From positions 62,001-126,000 of the forward strand of contig NZ_CP097349.1 of assembly GCF_023516215.1 (NCBI RefSeq): a stretch of 64,000 nt of DNA, in the 5' to 3' direction. Numbering within the stretch: the first letter of the stretch is position 1; every line of letters begins with the position of its first letter. Under the pieces are notes generated by a model that was given only the letters and a program-made list of their open reading frames with translations, was not told the origin of the DNA and searched no databases. Source of the stretch: Cytobacillus pseudoceanisediminis. Lineage in GTDB: Bacteria; Bacillota; Bacilli; Bacillales; Cytobacillaceae. A program made the translations under genes and the position numbers. This document shows positions 57,790 through 64,000 of this stretch, in pieces.

Positions 57790-58851
57790 ATGGAGAAAAT
57801 ACAAAAATTACGCGAACGCTTTACAGAGTCTGGGATAGATGGAATGCTGATTACCAGCAGTTACAATCGCCGCTATATGACTGGCTTTACCGGTTCAGCC
57901 GGCGTCGTATTAATCAGTGCGGATAAAGCAATCTTCATAACCGATTTCCGCTACACGGAACAGGCAGCTAAACAGTGTGAAGGGTATGAAATTGTAAAGC
58001 ATACTGGTGCAATTCCTGAAGAAGTTGCCAAACAGGCTGAACAGCTTGGGATCAAAAAGCTTGGCTTTGAAGAGAATCATCTAACTTTTTCTTCCTATAA
58101 GGCTTATGAAAAAGCTGTTAACGCTGAACTTGTCCCTGTTTCTGACACAATTGAAAAGTTACGCTTGATAAAGACCGAATCAGAGATTAAGATAATAAAG
58201 GTGGCAGCTGACATTGCAGATGCTGCGTTTAAACATATTCTTGATGTCATTCGGCCGGGAATTACTGAACTGGAAGTTTCGAATGAATTAGAATTTTTTA
58301 TGAGAAAAGCGGGTGCAGTTTCATCATCGTTTGATATTATCGTAGCATCCGGATACCGTTCAGCACTTCCGCATGGAGTCGCCAGTGATAAGGTTATCGA
58401 AAAAGGCGATTTTGTCACACTGGACTTCGGCGCTTATTATAAGGGCTATGTTTCAGATATTACCCGCACGGTTGCTGTTGGAGAACCTGAAGATAAGCTG
58501 AAAGAAATCTATACAATCGTGCAGGAAGCTCAGGAGCGGGGGATGGAAGGCATCAAACCGGGAATGAGCGGCAAAGAAGCAGATGCCTTAACTCGTGATT
58601 ATATTTCTGGTAAAGGCTATGGCGAGTATTTTGGCCATTCTACCGGACATGGCATCGGGCTTGAAGTGCATGAAGGGCCTGCATTGTCATTTAAGTCTGA
58701 TGTTATCCTTGAACCTGGAATGGTTGTAACGGTGGAGCCGGGCATTTACATACCGGGCCTTGGCGGTGTCCGCATTGAGGACGATACAGTCATTACAAAG
58801 GATCACAACGAAACGCTTACTCATTCTACTAAAGAATTGATCATTCTTTAA
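57790..58851 (+). CDS. yqhT: M24-family Xaa-Pro peptidase YqhT
   Basis: A 353-residue cytosolic metallopeptidase cleaving Xaa-Pro bonds. The creatinase N-domain is followed by the pita-bread domain with metal ligands in LDFGAYYKGYVSDITRT (two Asp), STGHGIGLEVHE (His), EPGMVVTVEPGIY (Glu) and VRIEDD (Glu). ATG follows GGGGAGAGG. In operon with aroQ and efp; efp starts 25 bp later. The target could include proline-rich peptides. Confidence 0.94.
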   Translation: MEKIQKLRERFTESGIDGMLITSSYNRRYMTGFTGSAGVVLISADKAIFITDFRYTEQAAKQCEGYEIVKHTGAIPEEVAKQAEQLGIKKLGFEENHLTFSSYKAYEKAVNAELVPVSDTIEKLRLIKTESEIKIIKVAADIADAAFKHILDVIRPGITELEVSNELEFFMRKAGAVSSSFDIIVASGYRSALPHGVASDKVIEKGDFVTLDFGAYYKGYVSDITRTVAVGEPEDKLKEIYTIVQEAQERGMEGIKPGMSGKEADALTRDYISGKGYGEYFGHSTGHGIGLEVHEGPALSFKSDVILEPGMVVTVEPGIYIPGLGGVRIEDDTVITKDHNETLTHSTKELIIL

Positions 58852-58876
58852 TTGTACACAATAGGAGGACAAACTC

Positions 58877-59434
58877 ATGATTTCTGTAAACGATTTTCGT
58901 ACGGGATTGACGATTGAAGTTGATAACGGCATTTGGCGTGTAATGGATTTCCAGCACGTTAAACCTGGAAAAGGAGCGGCATTTGTACGTTCCAAATTGC
59001 GCAACCTCCGTACAGGTGCCATTCAGGAAAAAACCTTCCGCGCAGGTGAAAAAGTAGGGAAGGCACAAATTGATAACCGCAAAATGCAATACCTTTATGC
59101 AAATGGAGATCAGCATGTTTTCATGGACAATGAGTCTTATGAGCAAATCGAGCTGCCTGCATCTGCAATTGAGTACGAATTAAAGTTTCTAAAAGAAAAC
59201 ATGGAAGTTGCTATTATGCTTTACCAGGGAGAGTCTCTTGGAATCGAGCTTCCTAACTCTGTTGAACTTACAGTGACTGAAACAGAACCAGGCATTAAAG
59301 GGGATACTGCTTCCGGCGGAACGAAACCTGCTACACTTGAAACAGGCCTGACTGTACAAGTTCCTTTCTTTGTCAATGAAGGGGATAAGCTGATCATCAA
59401 TACAACTGATGGTTCCTACGTGTCTCGTGCATAA
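58877..59434 (+). CDS. efp: Translation elongation factor P
   Basis: EF-P relieves ribosomes stalled at polyproline. 185 residues, three beta-barrel domains; the modified Lys32 is in [14 protein letters not shown]. In B. subtilis this lysine carries 5-aminopentanol. The C-terminal signature reads [26 protein letters not shown] follows AGGAGG. A bidirectional terminator follows. Confidence 0.98.
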   Translation: MISVNDFRTGLTIEVDNGIWRVMDFQHVKPGKGAAFVRSKLRNLRTGAIQEKTFRAGEKVGKAQIDNRKMQYLYANGDQHVFMDNESYEQIELPASAIEYELKFLKENMEVAIMLYQGESLGIELPNSVELTVTETEPGIKGDTASGGTKPATLETGLTVQVPFFVNEGDKLIINTTDGSYVSRA

Positions 59435-59438
59435 TTTG

Positions 59439-59468
59439 AAAAAAATCCCGATTTCTCGGGATTTTTTT
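59439..59468. terminator. Bidirectional terminator after efp
   Basis: AAAAAAATCCCGA (59439-59451) pairs with TCGGGATTTTTTT (59456-59468); it also overlaps the stop of the small gene on the other strand. Confidence 0.93.
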
Positions 59469-59634
59469 ATCCTTTATATTTCCTGCCTTCAGCTCCAGGG
59501 GATATGTCAGTATCATTGCGATTATTATAATCAGGGTCAGATGCAGGAGCATTTCTGTTATCGCGTGTTCCGCCAAGATAAGCCCTGTCGCCTTTTTTCT
59601 GGTATTTTAAAAATTCACCTAAGTTCTCATTCAT
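59467..59634 (-). CDS. Small hydrophilic protein
   Basis: A 55-residue hydrophilic protein, MNENLGEFLKYQKKGDRA at the start, rich in Asn, Asp and Gly (RDNRNAPASDPDYNNRND). The ribosome site is AGGTTTAAGG. Composition resembles small spore or stress proteins, but I recognise no family. The start, stop and shared terminator make it a plausible gene. It occupies the area where B. subtilis has yqhV but does not resemble a membrane protein. Confidence 0.55.
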   Translation of the reverse strand: MNENLGEFLKYQKKGDRAYLGGTRDNRNAPASDPDYNNRNDTDISPGAEGRKYKG

Positions 59635-59719
59635 CCTTAAACCTCATTTCTCTGGGAAGTTACTAAGTGAGACATTATTAGTATTAGCTTTATCCTCAAG
59701 ATTATAAGACGAAGATCTT

Positions 59720-60415
59720 TTAACTATAATATGTGAACTCTGCTGTGATTTGGCTTTCTATGTCTATGGTTCCCGGCTGGATAGGTGTACTGACGGCACT
59801 TTTCACAAAAGTGGAGGATTGAAACGAAATAGGCTGCTCCATGCCTAAAGTTCCTTCCGCAACGGATAGCGGGGTGCTGATTAATTGTACTCTTAGTGCA
59901 GAGGCAATTGTTTCTGCCTTTTTGTAAGCATCCATAACGGCCAGACTTAATGCCTGCCGGTACAATTCAGACTGGTTTTCAGCTTCAAAATGAATTCCTC
60001 TGATAGTGTTTGCACCATTATTCACTGCTGTATCCACAACGAGTCCCGTATTTTCTATCTCATCGACAGTAATGCCTAGTATATGCTCGACCCTGTATCC
60101 GCGGAAAATTTGCTTGCCATCCACAAAATCGTATTGCGGAAAAATGGTGAAATCGGACGTTTTAATCTGCTGATCTGTTATTCCAATAGCATTAAGAGCC
60201 TTTTTGACACTTGAAATGGCATCTGCATTCTGTTCCTGTGCCTTCAGAAGCTCCTTGTCTTCTGTTAAAACTCCCAGTTTTATGTTAGCCTGGTCAGGCT
60301 GTACAGCTAGCTTTCCCTCACCTGAAACCCTTAAAATATTTCTGTTTGATCTGGAATGGCTACCTGTTTGTACAGAATTGCGGACAAAGGGCTGATAATA
60401 ATACATGAATTTCAT
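59720..60415 (-). CDS. SIMPL-domain (DUF541) protein
   Basis: A 231-residue protein of the SIMPL/DUF541 family (LRVSGEGKLAVQPDQANIKLGV, then YRVEHILGITV). No clear signal peptide, although many members are secreted. Two possible ATG starts, 60415 and 60406. Family members form oligomers; their roles vary and none is assigned here. It lies 64 bp after an alkaline phosphatase gene on the same strand. Not part of the B. subtilis order at this place. Confidence 0.85.
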   Translation of the reverse strand: MKFMYYYQPFVRNSVQTGSHSRSNRNILRVSGEGKLAVQPDQANIKLGVLTEDKELLKAQEQNADAISSVKKALNAIGITDQQIKTSDFTIFPQYDFVDGKQIFRGYRVEHILGITVDEIENTGLVVDTAVNNGANTIRGIHFEAENQSELYRQALSLAVMDAYKKAETIASALRVQLISTPLSVAEGTLGMEQPISFQSSTFVKSAVSTPIQPGTIDIESQITAEFTYYS

Positions 60416-60479
60416 TCCCCGCTTTCATTGAGGTATCATTCTAGAATTACGCCGGGGAAAGAGAGAAAATGCTACATAA

Positions 60480-61862
60480 TTAATCCCAGCTGTAATTCAT
60501 CAGCTCCGCAATTCTCTTTGGGATATCTGTATTCTCCATCACTCCTGTAAAAGTTTCGCTTCCATTGCCATAAGCAAATAAAGGGATCATATTGCCTGTA
60601 TGTCCTCCGGTTGAGCTGAGAGATCTTACTTTATTTGTTAAAATGCCCCCATGATACTTTTCTGCAATCAGGCTTCCTATTTCCCATGCTGCTATATATT
60701 GAGGATAAACTTGGCTGTCTGTGGTCATCAGCTTGCCATTAAATGCTTTAATTTCCTGCTCGGTTAAATCAATATTTGCATACTTTTTTAAAACATCCTT
60801 CACGCTTTCTGACCGGTAAGTACCTCTGTTTTCACCTTTTGCAAATTGGCTGACCATATACTGCGGCGTCGCCTTGATTTCTTTTAACTGCTGTATATCC
60901 AGCGGTTCTGATGCTGATATCCCCATTGTTTCATGATCAGCGGCAACCAATACCAGTGTTTCTTTGTCCTTTTTTGCCCATTCAACTGCATATTTTACAG
61001 CTTCATCAAATTCAATGGTTTCTTTCCAGATGCTTGTAATATCGCCTGCGTGAGAAGCATGGTCAATCCTTGCGCCTTCTGCCATAAGAAAAAATCCCTG
61101 TTTTCCTTTTGAAAGTACACTGATCGCTTTTTCAGTCATCTCTTTTAAGCTTGGTTCTTTGCTGTTTTTTAGAGGACGGTCCAGTTTAAAGTTCATATAT
61201 CCATTATTGAACAATCCGAGAAGCTTTCCCCCTTTGGCATTCTGCATTTCCTCCCGATTGGCTGCATAGTCATACCCTTTCAGCCTGGCCTCGTTAATTA
61301 AATCCTTCCCATTTTGCTTATCCGGGCCGAAATAGGCTCTCCCGCCTCCCATTAACACATCGACCTCATTATTCAGCTGCTGGCGTGCAATTTCCTCCTG
61401 TCCGGACCATCTGTTTGAAACACTTGCTGTAAAGGCGGCAGGTGTTGCATCTGTAATTGTATTGGTAGAGATAACCCCCGCCTTCTTTCCGTTTTTCTTG
61501 AATAAATCCAGAATGCTGTCTATTTCCTTGCCATCAGGAGTAACTCCAATCATTTCATTATTCGTCTTTTTTCCAATTGCAAGTGCAGTACCACCGGCAG
61601 CTGAGTCTGTAACGAAATTATTGGCAGATTCGGTATGCACCAATGCCGTGTGGGGGAGAGATTCCAGGAACAGCCGCCCATCCTTTCCATATTCCAGTTT
61701 TCTTGCAATCTCAATCTGGCCTATTCCCATTCCATCTCCAATCATAAGAATGACATTTTGCGGTCCTTTTGTATTTCCCTGAAGAGCCATTCCTTCTGAA
61801 GGGAAGATGCCAAGGACTAAAAGAAGAAAAATAACCAGAATGTAAGTGCATTTAGCTTTCAT
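60480..61862 (-). CDS. Secreted alkaline phosphatase
   Basis: A 460-residue phosphatase of the PhoA/PhoB superfamily. A Sec signal peptide (YILVIFLLLVLGIFPSEGMA) precedes the core: MIGDGMGIGQ (metal site), VTDSAAGGTA (nucleophile Ser), RIDHASHAGD (metal ligands), AADHETMG, and STGGHTGN near the C-terminus. It likely releases phosphate from organic phosphoesters outside the cell. I looked for but found no PhoP box upstream, so Pho control is unproven. Divergent from spoIIIAA with about 110 bp to that promoter. Confidence 0.94.
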   Translation of the reverse strand: MKAKCTYILVIFLLLVLGIFPSEGMALQGNTKGPQNVILMIGDGMGIGQIEIARKLEYGKDGRLFLESLPHTALVHTESANNFVTDSAAGGTALAIGKKTNNEMIGVTPDGKEIDSILDLFKKNGKKAGVISTNTITDATPAAFTASVSNRWSGQEEIARQQLNNEVDVLMGGGRAYFGPDKQNGKDLINEARLKGYDYAANREEMQNAKGGKLLGLFNNGYMNFKLDRPLKNSKEPSLKEMTEKAISVLSKGKQGFFLMAEGARIDHASHAGDITSIWKETIEFDEAVKYAVEWAKKDKETLVLVAADHETMGISASEPLDIQQLKEIKATPQYMVSQFAKGENRGTYRSESVKDVLKKYANIDLTEQEIKAFNGKLMTTDSQVYPQYIAAWEIGSLIAEKYHGGILTNKVRSLSSTGGHTGNMIPLFAYGNGSETFTGVMENTDIPKRIAELMNYSWD

Positions 61863-61972
61863 AAATTGACACCAGCCTTTTTCAATGTTCTTATTGGATT
61901 ATTTTTTGAAAAAAAGATTTTTTTACTCAGCAAAAAGCTTGTCCTAAATAATTATGAAGCTTGCAAATCTAA

Positions 61973-62001
61973 GTCATATTGTTTTGCCTCAGGCATACAT
62001 T
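61973..62001 (+). promoter_or_regulatory. Sigma-E promoter of the spoIIIA operon
   Basis: GTCATATT (61973-61980), a 13-bp spacer, and CATACATT (61994-62001) match the sigma-E -35/-10 consensus very closely. Transcription would begin about 45 nt before the spoIIIAA start, so the operon is switched on in the mother cell. Confidence 0.88.
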
Positions 62002-62052
62002 TTAAATAATGAGAAGCTAGTCCGAAATCAGATGATGAATGGAGGAGCAGAC

Positions 62053-62976
62053 ATGGAAACGATTATAGCCTTTTTGCCGAAAAAAATTGCCGAACAAATA
62101 CAGAGAATCCCTCCGCAAATCTTAGAGGATCTGGAGGAAATCAGGGTCCGTATTTCCAGACCCATTGAGCTGACAGCAAGGGGGATGCCGCATTATCTCC
62201 CATATATAGTTGAGTCAGAGGATGCTGTGCATTTGCTGAATAAAATAAGCCATTTTTCCATTTACACACTGGAGGAAGAACTGAAGAGAGGTTATATCAC
62301 GATTGAAGGCGGCCATAGGGTAGGACTAGCAGGGAAGGTCATTCTTGAACAAGGGAAGGTTAAGGCAATCAGGGATATTTCCTCTTTTAACATAAGAATT
62401 GCCAGGGAGAAAATTGGCATTGCCCAGAATCTGATTCCCAGAATTTACAGGGATGGGTGGCTGCATACCATGATTATTGGTCCGCCGCAGACTGGTAAAA
62501 CCACCTTACTGCGCGACATTGCAAGAATCATTTCATCTGGTGATCCAAATAATGACTTTCCTGCCAGCAAGGTTGGGATTGTGGATGAACGCTCCGAAAT
62601 AGCAGGATGTGTGAACGGGATTCCGCAAATGACATTTGGGAATAGAATTGATGTCCTTGATGCCTGTCCAAAAGCTGAAGGCATGATGATGATGATTCGT
62701 TCCATGAGCCCCGAGGTTCTGGTTGTTGATGAAATTGGCAGGCATGAAGATGCAGAGGCCATAATGGAGGCTGTAAATGCCGGAATAAAGCTGATAATGA
62801 CTACACATGGGAATTCACTGGAAGAAATTAAGAAGCGCCCCACTTTAAAAGCCATATTGGAAATGGGCATTTTTCAGCGATTTATTGAACTGGGCAGGAA
62901 AGAAGGGCCAGGCAGCATTGTGTGCATTAGAAACTCAGACAGTGCGGGATATCCTCATAAAGCGGGCGTGATGTAA
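62053..62976 (+). CDS. spoIIIAA: Stage III sporulation protein AA (secretion-type ATPase)
   Basis: A 307-residue ATPase resembling type II/IV secretion ATPases, part of the mother cell-forespore feeding-tube (SpoIIIA-SpoIIQ) complex. Walker A is GPPQTGKTTLLRD, Walker B VLVVDEIGRHED, and FGNRIDVLDACPK is typical. ATG 62053 follows GGAGGAG; a longer reading frame has no site. Same length as B. subtilis SpoIIIAA. Confidence 0.96.
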   Translation: METIIAFLPKKIAEQIQRIPPQILEDLEEIRVRISRPIELTARGMPHYLPYIVESEDAVHLLNKISHFSIYTLEEELKRGYITIEGGHRVGLAGKVILEQGKVKAIRDISSFNIRIAREKIGIAQNLIPRIYRDGWLHTMIIGPPQTGKTTLLRDIARIISSGDPNNDFPASKVGIVDERSEIAGCVNGIPQMTFGNRIDVLDACPKAEGMMMMIRSMSPEVLVVDEIGRHEDAEAIMEAVNAGIKLIMTTHGNSLEEIKKRPTLKAILEMGIFQRFIELGRKEGPGSIVCIRNSDSAGYPHKAGVM

Positions 62977-63492
62977 ATGATGAAGGTTATTGGAGCTGTT
63001 TTGATCATCGTTGCTACAACGTGGGCAGGATTTGAAGCTTCGAGGCATCTGACCGAACGGCCGCGCCAGCTTCGCCAGCTTAAATCGGCACTGCAGTCCC
63101 TGGAGGCTGAAATTATGTATGGACATACGCCACTTCATGAAGCAGCCAGAAGACTTTCTGCCCAGCTTTCCAAGCCATTATCCTGGTTCTTTGAATCCTT
63201 TGCAAAGAAATTGACTGATTCCGAGACGACCGTTAAGGACGCCTGGGAAGAAAGTTTGAAGGAAATATGGAAAATGACGGCTTTTAAACAAGGGGAATTC
63301 GAGATTATGAAGCAATTTGGCGAAACACTTGGAAGACATGACCGTCTTTCCCAGCAAAAGCAGATTATGCTGACCCTTTCCCACCTGGAACGTGAAGAAG
63401 CAGATGCACATGACAGACAAGTGAAATACGAGAGAATGGTCAAAAGTCTGGGTTTTTTATCCGGATTGCTCTTAATCATTTTACTAATGTAG
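62977..63492 (+). CDS. spoIIIAB: Stage III sporulation protein AB
   Basis: A 171-residue protein, GspF-like, with hydrophobic helices at both ends (VIGAVLIIVATTWAGF, GFLSGLLLIILLM) and a helical centre (LQSLEAEIMYGHTPLHEA). Its ATG is directly after the spoIIIAA stop. Part of the SpoIIIA membrane platform. Confidence 0.95.
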   Translation: MMKVIGAVLIIVATTWAGFEASRHLTERPRQLRQLKSALQSLEAEIMYGHTPLHEAARRLSAQLSKPLSWFFESFAKKLTDSETTVKDAWEESLKEIWKMTAFKQGEFEIMKQFGETLGRHDRLSQQKQIMLTLSHLEREEADAHDRQVKYERMVKSLGFLSGLLLIILLM

Positions 63493-63546
63493 GAAACGCC
63501 GGCAGCCTGAATGCCGGACGCTGATCAGAGCTTAGGGGGAGAAAAG

Positions 63547-63753
63547 ATGGGCCTAGAGGTAGATATCATATTTAAGATTGCAGGTGTCGGAATTGTTGTA
63601 GCCTTTTTGCATACTATTCTTGATCAGGTGGGCAAAAAGGAATACGCACAATGGGTGACGCTGTTCGGATTTATATATATCTTGTTCATGGTTGCTTCCA
63701 TTGTAGATAACCTATTCCAAAAAATAAAATCTGTTTTTTTGTTTCAGGGTTAA
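63547..63753 (+). CDS. spoIIIAC: Stage III sporulation protein AC
   Basis: A 68-residue protein with two hydrophobic helices, IIFKIAGVGIVVAFLHTIL and WVTLFGFIYILFMVASIV. ATG 63547 follows AGGGGGAG. Small membrane partner of SpoIIIAD in the feeding-tube complex. Confidence 0.95.
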   Translation: MGLEVDIIFKIAGVGIVVAFLHTILDQVGKKEYAQWVTLFGFIYILFMVASIVDNLFQKIKSVFLFQG

Positions 63754-63767
63754 AAGGGGGCTCAGCC

Positions 63768-64000
63768 ATTGAAATTCTGCAGATAGTCGGATTTTCGCTT
63801 GTAGCCACTTTCCTGGCGCTGATTGTTAAGGAGCAAAAACCCAATTTTGCTTTTTTGCTGATTGTTTTTGTCGGCTGTGCCATCTTTCTTTTTCTGGTAG
63901 ACCAAATTTATGCCATTATCCATATGATTGAAAAGATTGCCGTCAATGCAAAGGTGAATATCGTATATGTTGAAACCATTTTAAAGATAATCGGAATAGC
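63768..64000 (+). CDS. spoIIIAD: Stage III sporulation protein AD (partial, ATT start)
   Basis: The frame opens IEILQIVGFSLVATFLAL and continues with LIVKEQKPNFAFLLI and VDQIYAIIHMIEKIA, clearly SpoIIIAD, and runs off the window after about 77 residues. No ATG, GTG or TTG is in frame near the start; ATT at 63768 follows AAAGGGGG by 7 nt and is the best start. A missing or changed base is the alternative. Confidence 0.9.
   Translation, partial: MEILQIVGFSLVATFLALIVKEQKPNFAFLLIVFVGCAIFLFLVDQIYAIIHMIEKIAVNAKVNIVYVETILKIIGI

Noticed and set aside
59720..60415. SIMPL protein as a typical secreted lipoprotein
   Set aside because: The N-terminus MKFMYYYQPFVRNS is not hydrophobic and has no lipobox or signal cleavage site.
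62445..62870. 141-residue minus-strand frame opposite spoIIIAA
   Set aside because: Shadow of the ATPase domain codons; no start signal.

Overview
The window is a stretch of low-GC Gram-positive chromosome from a spore-forming member of the Bacillaceae. Three things point there: a spoIIIA operon, spore photoproduct lyase and a SpoVAF-like germination protein; a complete comG competence operon; and a gene order that follows the Bacillus subtilis yqfW-to-spoIIIA segment almost gene for gene. A class II (B12) ribonucleotide reductase and a dispersed intergenic repeat family suggest the Cytobacillus/Mesobacillus side of the family rather than B. subtilis itself (inference).

Layout. 0.1-8.7 kb: yqfW, a yqfX-like gene with internal repeats, ispG, yqfZ, a DUF1189 gene, a Na/Pi cotransporter, yqgC, sodA and an MFS gene. 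8.8-15.8 kb: PBP2A, then pstSCAB-phoU behind a four-repeat PhoP box. 15.8-24.5 kb: yqzC/yqzD, a DUF4912-glycosyltransferase-unknown trio, rpmG, yqgN, a DUF92 gene, ldh, and rhomboid protease gluP. 24.7-36.6 kb: SpoVAF-like gene, yqgQ-glcK, an IS3-family element, yqgT-yqgX, a MidA-type methyltransferase, a cysteine-rich HTH regulator and mgsR. 36.8-41.8 kb: tRNA-Gln, comGA-GG, aroK, yqzE. 41.8-49 kb: yqhG/yqhH (SNF2 helicase) divergent from a glycine riboswitch-gcvT-gcvPA-gcvPB operon. 49-59.4 kb: rhodanese, lipM, nrdJ (with paired NrdR boxes), splB, patatin-like yqhO, yqhP, yqhR, aroQ, yqhT, efp. 59.5-64 kb: a small unknown gene, a SIMPL protein, a secreted alkaline phosphatase, then spoIIIAA-AD behind a clear sigma-E promoter; spoIIIAD runs off the edge.

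Functional links: phosphate uptake (nptA-like, pst, alkaline phosphatase); glycine cleavage with lipoate attachment (gcvT/PA/PB plus lipM); shikimate steps (aroK, aroQ); transformation pilus (comG); sporulation and spore survival (spoIIIA, splB, SpoVAF-like, yqgT).

An important caveat is that seventeen genes are broken as written. In sixteen of them a single-base change in a short homopolymer at each of 21 sites restores a full-length, family-like protein. Several, such as ispG and rpmG, are normally essential or nearly so. I read these as sequencing or assembly errors, not gene decay; ldh, short by about 7 nt, is the one exception. I found no defence system, CRISPR array or prophage. The region is mostly core genome, and the less usual points are regulatory and structural: an IS in a terminator loop, a repeat inside a riboswitch leader, a dyad over a sigma-B-like promoter, and an ATT start codon.
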